This document shows positions 53,234 to 60,954 of a stretch of 64,000 nucleotides of DNA, one piece after another. Position 1 is the first letter of the stretch. Every line of letters begins with the position of its first letter. The translations under genes and the position numbers were made by a program. The notes beneath the pieces are model-generated. The model was not told where the DNA came from. It did not search any database and saw only the letters and a program-made list of their open reading frames with translations. Origin of the DNA: a bacterium MS4 (lineage in GTDB: Bacteria; Bacillota; Clostridia; Oscillospirales; Acutalibacteraceae); the NCBI GenBank assembly GCA_000752215.1, contig CCFG01000004.1, positions 38,893-102,892 on the forward strand. The letters run 5' to 3'.

Positions 53234-53270
53234 AGAGAGTCTGCTGCTTCGGCACAGGCTCTCTTTTCTT
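53234..53270 (+). terminator. Terminator of the CNNM/CBS gene
   Basis: AGAGAG-TCTG pairs with CAGG-CTCTCT around a TTCGG-containing loop and is followed by TTTCTT, ten bases after the stop. Confidence 0.8.
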
Positions 53271-53319
53271 GCGCCGTGATGCCTGATATTTGCGGAAACG
53301 AGTTGCTTTTGTCGCAATT

Positions 53320-53404
53320 TTGTAGTATGGTATTGTAGTTATCGGACACAGCCTGTCCGGTATGGTCAGTCGCAAAATCCTGACCTTAAATAAAACTACG
53401 GAGG
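53320..53404 (+). promoter_or_regulatory. preQ1 riboswitch-like leader of queT (class III candidate)
   Basis: Upstream of a queuosine-precursor transporter gene. Visible structure: hairpin CGGACA (53343-53348)/TGTCCG (53354-53359), hairpin GGTCAG (53364-53369)/CTGACC (53380-53385), and a long-range pairing GTAGTT (53335-53340) with AACTAC (53394-53399), which lies directly against the GGAGG ribosome binding site (53400-53404). Ligand-stabilised pairing would block translation. preQ1-III riboswitches are known upstream of queT in Ruminococcaceae; the class assignment is inference, the pairing is seen. Confidence 0.65.
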
Positions 53405-53413
53405 AATCTAAAA

Positions 53414-53932
53414 ATGAAAAATCAGTCTCAGCGTGCGCAGTATCTTGCGCAGGGCGCCATGATCGGCGCCATTTACATGGTTTTGACCCTTCTTGCGGCC
53501 CTGGCGAACTTAGCCTACGGCCCGGTGCAGTTCCGATTTTCGGAAGCGCTCACCATCCTGCCGGCCTTTACTCCGGCGGCTGTTCCGGGGCTTGCGGTCG
53601 GTTGCCTGCTTGCCAATATCTGGAGCGGCTACGGCGCGGCGGATATGGTGTTTGGCACTTTGGCGACCCTTTTGGCGGCGGTCTGCACCAGGATGGTCAG
53701 AAACATCCGGTTCAAAAACATTCCAGTTCTGGCCCCGCTTCCGCCGGTTTTGTTCAACGCGGTGATTATCGGGCTTGAGATCGCCATTTTGTCCACGGAA
53801 GGCTTCTCGTGGGCCGGGTTCTGGGCCGCCGCCCTTTCGGTAGGGGCCGGAGAGCTGGTGATCTGCTACGGTCTGGGACTTCCCTTGGCTGCAGCTTTGC
53901 AGAAGGTAGGGAAAAAAAGAAAAATATTCTGA
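53414..53932 (+). CDS. queT: QueT-family queuosine precursor transporter (ECF S-component)
   Basis: 172 residues, about five to six hydrophobic segments. QueT (COG4708) signatures: AAMIGAIYMVLTLL-like start (QGAMIGAIYMVLTLLAALANLAYG), VQFRFSEALTILPAFTPAAVPGLA and GCLLANIWSGYGAADMVFG. It imports preQ1 or preQ0, probably with an ECF module encoded elsewhere. Translation appears controlled by the leader described above. It lies 19 bases before trkH, on the same strand. Confidence 0.9.
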   Translation: MKNQSQRAQYLAQGAMIGAIYMVLTLLAALANLAYGPVQFRFSEALTILPAFTPAAVPGLAVGCLLANIWSGYGAADMVFGTLATLLAAVCTRMVRNIRFKNIPVLAPLPPVLFNAVIIGLEIAILSTEGFSWAGFWAAALSVGAGELVICYGLGLPLAAALQKVGKKRKIF

Positions 53933-53951
53933 TTTTGGGGTGTAATTTGTA

Positions 53952-55337
53952 ATGGGGGAAGAACAGTTCTGTGCGAAAAAGCGGCTGAGAGGCATGCCGC
54001 CGGTCAGGCTGATTGTGGTGAGCTTTGCGGTTGTCATTCTGATAGGAGCAGTTCTGCTTACGCTGCCGATCGCTTCGCGCAGCGGGCTGCCGACCGGATT
54101 TATCGATTCGCTGTTTACCGCGACCTCGGCGACCTGTGTCACCGGTCTGGTTGTATTTGACACATGGACACACTGGAATCTGCTTGGCCAGATCATCATC
54201 CTTCTACTGATTCAGGTCGGCGGGCTGGGCGTTATCACCTTCACCACCGGCTTTTCCATACTGGTCCGCCGAAAAATCGGGCTGCGGGACCTGCAGCTGG
54301 CGACAGAAAACACAAGCGGCGACACGATTAACATAAAGCATCTGATCAGGATCATTCTTTTCTTTACATTTTTCTGCGAGATGACCGGAGCGGTGCTGCT
54401 GACGTTCCGTTTCGTTCCCCAGTTCGGGGCAAAAGGAATCTGGATTGCAGCGTTTACGGCGATTTCCGCCTACTGCAACGCCGGATTCGATATTCTGGGC
54501 TTTTTGATGAAGGACGGCAACCTGATTCCCTATGTCGGGGACCCTCTGGTCTGCCTGACAGTCGGCGGGCTGATCGTGATCGGCGGGCTGGGCTTTGTGG
54601 TGATCAGCGATATCTATAATGCAAAACTTCTCCCGCGGATTCATAAGAAAAAACCGACCCATCTTCATTTCCATTCCGCTCTGGTGCTGATCATGACGAC
54701 GATTCTGATTGTGTCCGGTACCGTGCTTTTTCTGGCCTGCGAATACGACAACACGCTCGTAGGCATGGATTTCGGAACAAAGCTCAACGCTTCCCTCTTT
54801 CAGTCCATCAGCGCGCGCACCGCGGGTTTCTGTACGGTGGACATTGCAAAGGAACACGATTTCACAAAAATCATCACGGTTGTTTTAATGTTCATCGGCG
54901 CTTCGCCGGCAGGTACCGGCGGCGGTATTAAAACAACCACCTTTATCGTACTGCTGGCTACGGTCGTCAGCGTCATGCGCGGAAATGAAGAAACCACCCT
55001 TTTCAAACGCCGGATAGACCAGTCCACGGTTTATCGCGCGCTGTCGATTCTTTCCGTCGCGGCTACTGTTGTAATAACCACAGCTGGTATCATTCTGACC
55101 GCCGACCCGGACGTTACCGGTATCGATGCCTTATTTGAGGCAACCTCGGGTTTTGGTACGGTGGGTTTAACCGCAGGCGTCACATCGACTTTAAGCTGGA
55201 TTTCCAAGCTTACCGTTACTTTAACGATGTTTATCGGCCGTGTCGGCCCGGTTTCCCTTGGGCTTGCGCTGACGCTTCACAAAGGGCATCGCTGTGCAGG
55301 TACGATTTTGCCGGAAGGGAAAATCATTGTGGGCTGA
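53952..55337 (+). CDS. trkH: TrkH/KtrB-type potassium transporter
   Basis: 461 residues, four repeated M1-P-M2 units. Selectivity-filter-like segments: SATCVTGLVVFDTWTHWN (first), AISAYCNAGFDILGF (second), SARTAGFCTVDIA (third) and ATSGFGTVGLTAGVTSTL (fourth). The length and short N-tail point to a KtrB/TrkH channel that conducts K+ into the cell. Two RCK-domain regulators converge on it from the other strand. GGGGTG precedes the ATG. Confidence 0.95.
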   Translation: MGEEQFCAKKRLRGMPPVRLIVVSFAVVILIGAVLLTLPIASRSGLPTGFIDSLFTATSATCVTGLVVFDTWTHWNLLGQIIILLLIQVGGLGVITFTTGFSILVRRKIGLRDLQLATENTSGDTINIKHLIRIILFFTFFCEMTGAVLLTFRFVPQFGAKGIWIAAFTAISAYCNAGFDILGFLMKDGNLIPYVGDPLVCLTVGGLIVIGGLGFVVISDIYNAKLLPRIHKKKPTHLHFHSALVLIMTTILIVSGTVLFLACEYDNTLVGMDFGTKLNASLFQSISARTAGFCTVDIAKEHDFTKIITVVLMFIGASPAGTGGGIKTTTFIVLLATVVSVMRGNEETTLFKRRIDQSTVYRALSILSVAATVVITTAGIILTADPDVTGIDALFEATSGFGTVGLTAGVTSTLSWISKLTVTLTMFIGRVGPVSLGLALTLHKGHRCAGTILPEGKIIVG

Positions 55338-55384
55338 TACTCCAACGATAGCGGCCCCCGGCAGAGCCGGAGGCCGAGAATGAT

Positions 55385-55418
55385 AAAATCCCACCGCGTT
55401 TCTCGCGGTGGGATTTTT
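55385..55418. terminator. Bidirectional terminator between trkH and trkA
   Basis: A perfect 14-bp stem (AAAATCCCACCGCG / CGCGGTGGGATTTT) with a five-base loop and T-rich flanks on both strands. Confidence 0.92.
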
Positions 55419-55423
55419 AGTAT

Positions 55424-56089
55424 TTATTCCTCTTGGGCGCCCAGAATTTCCATCAGTTTCTTCTGGCTTTTATTTTCACAGACGGCGACGATCTCGTCGT
55501 TGGCACGGATGACCGTAAACCCGTTTGGAATCATCATGGAGTCACCGCGTACCACAGAGATAATCAGCGAGCCCTGCGGAAGAGTGATATCCTTCAACTG
55601 CACGCCGTCCAGCGCGGTGTTTCGCGGAAGGGTAATAGCGCAGATCCCGGCCTTTCCCTTATTCAGCGTTGCAAGCAGATGCATCTTTGAGACGTCCACT
55701 TCCTGTTCAATCAGGTTGGTGATAATCTCCGTACTGCTGACGGCAATATCCGCGCCCAGTTTGCGCAAGGCCGCCAGATTACGGGGGTCGTTCGCCCGTG
55801 CAATGACTTTTGCCGCCTTAAACTCTTTTCTGGCCAGCTGCGAGGCAACGAGATTGTCCTGATCGCTTCCCGTAACCGCGATCACGCAGTCGGCGTTTTT
55901 TGTACCGGCTTCGTCCAGCACCTCAATTTCTGTTCCGTCGCCGCAAATCACTTCCACATCCAGCTCATTGGCGAGTCGCATACATTTGAGCTTATCTTTT
56001 TCAATCAGCTTCACGCTGTATTTTCTTTCCAGCATATTTCTTGCAATCTGATGTCCCAGCTTGCCGCCGCCCACAATTACAATTCTCAT
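55424..56089 (-). CDS. trkA: TrkA/KtrA-type NAD-binding K+ regulator
   Basis: 221 residues. A single RCK_N Rossmann domain (MRIVIVGGGKLGHQIARNML, DxDK-type EKDKLKCMRL) plus an RCK_C domain (about residues 140-215). It forms the cytosolic ring that gates TrkH through NAD(H), ATP or ADP. It follows a second trkA-like gene on the same strand, with 41 bases between, and converges on trkH. Confidence 0.93.
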   Translation of the reverse strand: MRIVIVGGGKLGHQIARNMLERKYSVKLIEKDKLKCMRLANELDVEVICGDGTEIEVLDEAGTKNADCVIAVTGSDQDNLVASQLARKEFKAAKVIARANDPRNLAALRKLGADIAVSSTEIITNLIEQEVDVSKMHLLATLNKGKAGICAITLPRNTALDGVQLKDITLPQGSLIISVVRGDSMMIPNGFTVIRANDEIVAVCENKSQKKLMEILGAQEE

Positions 56090-56130
56090 ATCTTCCCAAT
56101 ATCCTCCAAATTCGGCATGACCGAAATCAA

Positions 56131-56754
56131 TCAGTCAATCACCTTTGCAAAAATGACCTTGTCCCCTTCGGTAAGAATAATTCTGCGATCAGAAGAATAC
56201 AGCTCCAGCGTACCGTTACGATGAAGAACCCCAAAAACGGTCTCTCCAATATCCTTTGGCGCCGCGGTAACAGAAATGCCTTCATGCGCCTTATCCACGG
56301 CGCGGCAGTGAAAAGTCGCCGTCGCACTCTCAAAAGACACGTTTTTAGAAGCGAGCGGCTGCGTCAGCGCGGTGAAAATAGAATCGCCCGCCAGATTGGT
56401 CGGGCAGACGGTTTTCAGACCGAACCGCTCAAATACATTTTCACGGGCCGGGTCGGAAATACGCGCAACCACATTCTGTACGCCGAAAAACTCACGCACA
56501 ATCTGTGACACCGTAATGTTCAGATTATCGTCGGGAGTGACCACGGCAACTGCGTCACAGCTTTCCACTCCGGCGTTTTGCAGCACCGTCATATCCATCG
56601 GCATGCCGGTAACCGTGATCCCGCTGAAGTCCTCGCTCAAATTCCGGAACGTATCCGGATTAGAATCAATCACGGCGACGTCATGGCCGTGCTCATCGAG
56701 CAGTCCCGCCAGACGGGTTCCCAGCCTGCCGCAGCCCACTACAAGAACGTTCAC
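56131..56754 (-). CDS. Second TrkA-family protein
   Basis: 207 residues. RCK_N domain beginning VNVLVVGCGRLGTRLAGLL, with NAD-binding glycines and VIDSNPDTF; then an RCK_C domain. The GTG start at 56754 follows GGAGAGG; the upstream eleven codons are rejected. Two different TrkA-like chains with one TrkH suggest a heteromeric or dual-input gate, an inference. Confidence 0.9.
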   Translation of the reverse strand: MNVLVVGCGRLGTRLAGLLDEHGHDVAVIDSNPDTFRNLSEDFSGITVTGMPMDMTVLQNAGVESCDAVAVVTPDDNLNITVSQIVREFFGVQNVVARISDPARENVFERFGLKTVCPTNLAGDSIFTALTQPLASKNVSFESATATFHCRAVDKAHEGISVTAAPKDIGETVFGVLHRNGTLELYSSDRRIILTEGDKVIFAKVID

Positions 56755-56876
56755 AATAACCTCTCCTCTGCATAACACCATATACAAAATTATAAAATTT
56801 AACTGATTAAAGAAACCGGCGCCGCTACCTGCCTAACCGGGATCGATCACAGGGAATTGTGTGCCTCACAACACGT

Positions 56877-57332
56877 TTATTTAGTCGGATAAACGACTTC
56901 AAACTCTTCGCAAACCACGAGCATTTCTTCCGTGAATTCCTGACCGATTTTTTTCAGTTCCAATGTAAAAAACTCGAAATGACATTTTTTCCAAGAAGAA
57001 AGAGTACGGTCACATTCCCCCTCTTTATACGCGTGTTCGGCTGTCACCTGATTAAACGGCGTTATGTAGACCTTCGTTGTTCTGGTTACACAAACCGCCT
57101 CGTCTCCGGTGTTTAAAATTAAATTGTATCCCCCAACGGGCGGCAATGGGAACTCTTCTTTTATGTAAGCGGGATATGCGCCGGCCGTCGCGGTTTTTGT
57201 GCCTTTTAATACAAGATCAGCCAGTACATCCGACATTTCGGGCGTATTCCCTCCGAATGACCAGGCATCATAGGATTCGGCATTCGGATTCACTTTCGTG
57301 TACTGATTCCACATCTGTTGTTCAGTCATCAT
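56877..57332 (-). CDS. ASCH-domain protein
   Basis: 151 residues. The ASCH (PUA-like) fold is recognised from AWSFGGNTPEMSDVLADLVLKGTKTATAGAYPAY, NLILNTGDEAVCVTRTTKVYI and the terminal ELKKIGQEFTEEMLVVCEEFEVVYP. ASCH proteins bind RNA or modified nucleosides; their cellular role is usually unknown. Start is one of two adjacent ATGs after GGAGATAG. It is AT-richer than the upstream trk genes and starts the accessory segment. Confidence 0.88.
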   Translation of the reverse strand: MMTEQQMWNQYTKVNPNAESYDAWSFGGNTPEMSDVLADLVLKGTKTATAGAYPAYIKEEFPLPPVGGYNLILNTGDEAVCVTRTTKVYITPFNQVTAEHAYKEGECDRTLSSWKKCHFEFFTLELKKIGQEFTEEMLVVCEEFEVVYPTK

Positions 57333-57419
57333 CTATCTCCATCGAATATCTATCATACATAGTTGCCTGAATTTTGTCAACAGGGTATGCTCCGTAAACT
57401 TCATCTTACTCCCTTGCTA

Positions 57420-57629
57420 TTACTCGAAGTAGAACAGATCTTCAAACTTTTTATCCAATGCAATACAGAGAATCAGCGCAAGTCTTGCCGTTGGATTGAA
57501 TTGGCCTGTTTCAATAGAACTGATTGTGTTTCTGGAAACGCCGACCAATTCAGCCAAATCCGCTTGTGACAGGTTCTTTTCCGCACGGGCTACTTTCAGC
57601 CGGTTTTTTAGAATCAATTCGTTTTTCAT
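57420..57629 (-). CDS. XRE-family helix-turn-helix regulator
   Basis: 69 residues, essentially one HTH domain: LKVARAEKNLSQADLAELVGVSRNTISSIETG (residues 10-41), as in single-domain Cro/C1 regulators. Its ATG overlaps the stop of the upstream membrane protein gene (ATGA), so the pair is translationally coupled, the common gene arrangement for regulator-membrane-protein pairs. Confidence 0.9.
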   Translation of the reverse strand: MKNELILKNRLKVARAEKNLSQADLAELVGVSRNTISSIETGQFNPTARLALILCIALDKKFEDLFYFE

Positions 57630-57946
57630 GCTCCAATGCACAGAATGTTTGTAACATAACGGTCAAGAGTAAGAATAGAAGCAATAGCCCCCAACACGGT
57701 AAGTACCACCATTGACTTTGCTTTCGTAATCCTATATTTCCCATATGCTTCAGCTGCTATATAAGCGAAGAACATACTGTCTGCCGCATAATTGTTTTGC
57801 TTTGTAAAGAGACCGAAAAGCTTGATGATGACATAAAGAAAGCCGAAGGCAATATAACCGTAACGGCGTCCCTTGTTGTCCGCATAAACGGCTCCTTCAT
57901 CTTCTTGCTGCTCGCGGCTTTTTTTCAAAATTTCCTCTTTATTCAC
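57626..57946 (-). CDS. Small membrane protein (DUF6442-like)
   Basis: 106 residues: a charged start MNKEEILKKSREQQEDEGAVY, then three hydrophobic segments (YIAFGFLYVIIKLFGLF, FFAYIAAEAYGKY, MVVLTVLGAIASILTLDRY). It resembles DUF6442 proteins, which often lie beside XRE regulators; function unknown. It overlaps the regulator start by four bases. Confidence 0.75.
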   Translation of the reverse strand: MNKEEILKKSREQQEDEGAVYADNKGRRYGYIAFGFLYVIIKLFGLFTKQNNYAADSMFFAYIAAEAYGKYRITKAKSMVVLTVLGAIASILTLDRYVTNILCIGA

Positions 57947-58117
57947 GATAAGCCCTCCCAGTAATATTGCTATTATGACAAGTTTTCTTGTCTATGACAC
58001 AGTATACCTCTAACAAGTTTTCTTGTCAATCTTTTGCAAAGTTTTCTATGCAAACGCCATCGAACAAAACAGGGGCAAGTCGATGTTTTATAGGCTTGCG
58101 TTATGTTCATAATGAAA

Positions 58118-58534
58118 CTATAATTGAAAACTTTCTGTTTTTAAATCGCAATAATATCGCCCTTTAATCGCTGTAAATCTCAGCACACAGTAGTCTGGAT
58201 CTGTTACACCCTTTTTGTAAAACATCGTATCTCCGGTCCGCCAAATATCCTGTTTTGTTTGAGAGTCTTCCAACACTTCCATTGTTCCAATTAACATGAC
58301 ACCTTCATAGCGAAAGCGGCCTTTATTGAAAAAATAAATACTGGCTTTTTCGTTTTGCTGATATTGGCTCACACGCAGGGAAGATGTGTTCGTGGTGAAA
58401 TAAAATAAATTTTCTTCTATTTTGCGCGGCATAAGCATGGCTTTGATATTGGGAAAGCCATCTTCATCAACAGACGCAATAAACGCAACTTTTTGTTTTC
58501 CAATAAACTCAAGGATTTGGTCTTTCGTTTTCAT
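58118..58534 (-). CDS. Pyridoxamine 5'-phosphate oxidase-family protein
   Basis: 138 residues of the FMN-binding split-barrel family: KVAFIASVDEDGFPNIKAMLMP at the N-terminus, LFYFTTNTSSLRVSQYQQNEKASIYFFNKGRFRYEGVMLIGTMEV in the middle. Such proteins are usually general stress or flavin-binding proteins rather than true PNP oxidases. It is AT-rich and unlinked to its neighbours by function. Confidence 0.85.
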   Translation of the reverse strand: MKTKDQILEFIGKQKVAFIASVDEDGFPNIKAMLMPRKIEENLFYFTTNTSSLRVSQYQQNEKASIYFFNKGRFRYEGVMLIGTMEVLEDSQTKQDIWRTGDTMFYKKGVTDPDYCVLRFTAIKGRYYCDLKTESFQL

Positions 58535-58734
58535 CGTAAACTCCTCTCAATGTCAATAGGCATAATAATAAATCTGAAATTGAAATAGATATTTGGCCTG
58601 ATATTATTATAAAATAAATAATCGGGCTAAAGCAATACACTTTTGCATTCATTTTAGACTGATAGCCTTGGCCCGCCAGATTTACTCCGGCCCGTTTTTA
58701 TGTCACCTGCCAACCAGATCCGAATACGAATTGC

Positions 58735-59340
58735 GTCCAGACTCAGTCTGGTGGCCCGCCCGGAGGGATTCGGGTGTTGGCACGCTTTACCCGCGTTCCG
58801 GACGCAGCGCGTCTTTCGCGCCTACGGCGGTGCTCTTCGAAAGCGTCATTAAAAAACTTTCATACAGAGACTCCTACATAAAATGATTGCTGCTTAGAAT
58901 TTTACCTCTGCACCGGGGTTTTCGCCTCGTGACAAACGAAAAACAAGGACAGGGCAAAAGCCCTGTCCTTGTTTTTGGCCCGCCCGGAGGGATTCGAAGG
59001 TGGTGCATGTTCAGCCCGCGTTCCGCGAGTCCCTTCGTTTTCCTTCGGGATAAAGACTTCCGATACTGCTCCCTGCCTGCGCCGGGGGGTTCTCACCCTC
59101 CGGGCCGGGAAACACCACCAGATTTACTCTGCCCTGTTTGTTTTTGGCCCGCCCGGAGGGATTCGGGTGTTGGCACGCTTTACTCGCGTTCCGCGGCCTC
59201 TTTTTCTTTTCACGGCGCACGGATTCTTTTCCGTTCTAACCAACCTGCACCGGGGTTTTCGCCTCGTGACAGACGAAAAACAAGGACAGGGCAAAAGCCC
59301 TGTCCTTGTTTTTGGCCCGCCCGGAGGGATTCGAACCCCC
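58735..59340. repeat. Array of tRNA-Arg 3'-end fragments and terminators
   Basis: Four copies of the same 20-base tRNA 3' end start at 58753, 58977, 59146 and 59314; the last belongs to the intact tRNA. Copies at 58908-58996 and 59245-59333 share an 89-base, nearly identical block that includes the tRNA terminator hairpin. Copies one and three share about 49 bases. Open frames across this area are composed of the repeats and are not genes. Confidence 0.85.
59277..59312 (-). terminator. Terminator of tRNA-Arg
   Basis: AACAAGGACAGGGC / GCCCTGTCCTTGTT perfect stem with TTTT loop, directly behind the tRNA on the minus strand, followed by TTTTT. A second copy lies at 58942-58975. Confidence 0.93.
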
Positions 59341-59389
59341 GGCCTTCAGAATCGGAATCTGCTGCGATATCCAGCTTCGCTACGGGCGG
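59313..59389 (-). tRNA. tRNA-Arg (anticodon CCG)
   Basis: A complete cloverleaf of 74 nt plus encoded CCA. The acceptor CCGCCCG pairs with CGGGCGG; the D-arm GCGA...TCGC, the anticodon loop TTCCGAT (CCG, reading CGG codons) and the T-arm GGGGG-TTCGAAT-CCCTC are all present. One position at the base of the anticodon stem (G27-A43) is mismatched. Confidence 0.9.
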
Positions 59390-59459
59390 ATGTTTAGCCA
59401 AAGGTTATTATAACATAATTCGCGTCAAAGTCAATGGAAACAGCCAGAAATTGCGCGGG

Positions 59460-59870
59460 TCATGCCTCGCAGATTTTTCTGATCGAGGCCACTGCGATCT
59501 CGATATATTTGGACATGGGCTTTTCTTCCACCCCCGCCACGTACACATGACAGGCGGACACGGGCACCAGCACCTTTTCCGCTTTGCTGCCGGAAACGGC
59601 CTGTGCGATTGAGGGTGAAATTTCCCCCAGCATCGCGTTCGCGAGAATAATCCCCATCGGTCCGGCGATAATATCCGCGTGCGCGCAGTTGTATACTGCC
59701 GCATTTTCGCCGGTAGCCCCGGCGTCGGCCCCCGCTCTCAGCATTGCCGAGGTTGCAAGGGCGTTGGTCCCCACCGCGATGAGCTCGGCGCCCGGAAGCT
59801 CCGCTTTCAGCCTTTCCACGATGCTGCGGCCAATCCCGCCGCCCTGGCCGTCAATCACGATAATCTTCAT
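59460..59870 (-). CDS. DUF3842 family protein
   Basis: 136 residues. The start MKIIVIDGQGGGIGRSIVERL is a Rossmann-like glycine-rich motif, followed by ELIAVGTNALATSAMLRAGAD and ADIIAGPMGIILANAMLGEI. DUF3842 proteins are conserved in Clostridia with no assigned function. The start at 59870 follows GGAGG; the longer frame is rejected. It is divergent from the lar operon. Confidence 0.9.
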   Translation of the reverse strand: MKIIVIDGQGGGIGRSIVERLKAELPGAELIAVGTNALATSAMLRAGADAGATGENAAVYNCAHADIIAGPMGIILANAMLGEISPSIAQAVSGSKAEKVLVPVSACHVYVAGVEEKPMSKYIEIAVASIRKICEA

Positions 59871-60013
59871 TGAAATCCTCCGTCCCCAGATTCTATTAAG
59901 ATGATAGCACAAGTGTCTTTTTCCGTCAATCAGTCCCGGCACCGGGTGTCTTTTCCCATTAAAAATCCTCTTGGAAAAGGATGGATTTCAAAGGCTGCGG
60001 GGAGGGTCAAGCA

Positions 60014-60042
60014 TTGACAAAAGCCTGCTTATATTGTAAAAT
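60014..60042 (+). promoter_or_regulatory. Sigma-A promoter of the lar operon leader
   Basis: TTGACA (60014-60019), exactly 17 bases, TAAAAT (60037-60042). Predicted transcription start is about 60049, giving a leader of roughly 140 nt before larE. Confidence 0.85.
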
Positions 60043-60048
60043 ATAAAC

Positions 60049-60176
60049 TAATATCGATATGCAGAAGCATGTCGCCCGGAGTAACGGAAAACAGGATCAT
60101 GAATTATCAGCGCGCGGCAGTAGCTGTGCGCTTTGCCAGAAGGCTCACAGTACTGTGAGCCTTTATTCTTTTTAAT
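60049..60176 (+). ncRNA. Structured leader RNA with terminator before larE
   Basis: Between the promoter and larE the RNA can form a small CCG/CGG hairpin (about 60076-60087), a ten-base-pair stem AGCGCGCGGC / GCTGTGCGCTT at about 60109-60133, and a perfect 24-base terminator palindrome (AAGGCTCACAG/CTGTGAGCCTT, 60140-60163) followed by TATTCTTTTT. The CTGTG of the second stem could pair with CACAG of the terminator. This layout fits an attenuator or riboswitch. It does not match a riboswitch class known to me. Confidence 0.6.
60140..60176 (+). terminator. Intrinsic terminator in the lar leader
   Basis: AAGGCTCACAG-TA-CTGTGAGCCTT followed by TATTCTTTTT lies 16 bases before the larE start region; it would stop transcription before larE unless antiterminated. 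Confidence 0.85.
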
Positions 60177-60191
60177 CAGGAGTTATGATCG

Positions 60192-60938
60192 ATGGACTTG
60201 AAAACATTCTTTACACAGAATCCGCGCGCTGCGCTCGCCTTTTCCGGAGGAGTGGATTCCTCTTATCTGCTGTACGCGGCAAAACAGTATGGCTGCGACG
60301 TCCATGCCTATTTTATCAAGTCGGCCTTTCAGCCCCAGTTTGAGCTGGACGACGCGCGCCGTCTGGCGGAGCAGTTAAACGTTCCTTTTACCGTGGCGGA
60401 ATTCGACGCCCTTGAAAATCCGCAGGTGGCCGCCAACGACGCCCTGCGCTGCTACTACTGCAAAACCACCCTGTTCACGCAGCTCAGGAAGCTGGCGGCG
60501 CAGGACGGCTGCACCCTTCTGATGGACGGCACCAATGCCTCCGACAGCTTCGAAGGGCGGCCGGGCATGCGCGCCCTGCAGGAGCTGGACGTACGCTCGC
60601 CCCTGCGCGAATGCGGTCTGACCAAGGACGATATCCGCCGCCTTTCCCGGGAAGCCGGGCTGTTCACTTCCGAAAAGCCCTCTTACGCCTGCCTTGCCAC
60701 CAGAATTCCCACCGGCACGGCCATTACGGAGGACATGCTGAAAAAAGTGGAGCAGGGAGAAAACGTCATGTTCGCCATGGGCTTTACCGATTTCAGGATC
60801 CGGCTTTTCCACGGCGCGGCGAAAATCCAGCTTCCGGAAAACCAGTTTCCAATGGCGATTGAAAAGAAAACCGAGCTGAATCAGGCTCTTTCCCCGTATT
60901 TTGACGGGGTATTGCTCGACCTGACGCCCAGAGTATAA
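60192..60938 (+). CDS. larE: LarE, sulfur transferase for nickel-pincer cofactor
   Basis: 248 residues. PP-loop ATPase motif FSGGVDSSYLL (residues 17-27), then two cysteines in RCYYCK (C87, C90) and a third in SYACLATRIPTG (C167). LarE adds sulfur to the carboxylated nicotinate intermediate. The CxxC plus third Cys arrangement matches LarE homologs that carry a [4Fe-4S] cluster rather than the single sacrificial Cys of Lactobacillus. It opens the larE-larB-larC operon; a structured leader precedes it. Confidence 0.93.
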   Translation: MDLKTFFTQNPRAALAFSGGVDSSYLLYAAKQYGCDVHAYFIKSAFQPQFELDDARRLAEQLNVPFTVAEFDALENPQVAANDALRCYYCKTTLFTQLRKLAAQDGCTLLMDGTNASDSFEGRPGMRALQELDVRSPLRECGLTKDDIRRLSREAGLFTSEKPSYACLATRIPTGTAITEDMLKKVEQGENVMFAMGFTDFRIRLFHGAAKIQLPENQFPMAIEKKTELNQALSPYFDGVLLDLTPRV

Positions 60939-60954
60939 GGAGAGGTTGACAAAT

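Noticed and set aside
58668..59612. Proteins encoded across the tRNA-Arg repeat array (for example a 241-codon frame)
   Set aside because: They read through an intact tRNA, terminators and tandem repeats, and show repeated translations of the same block.
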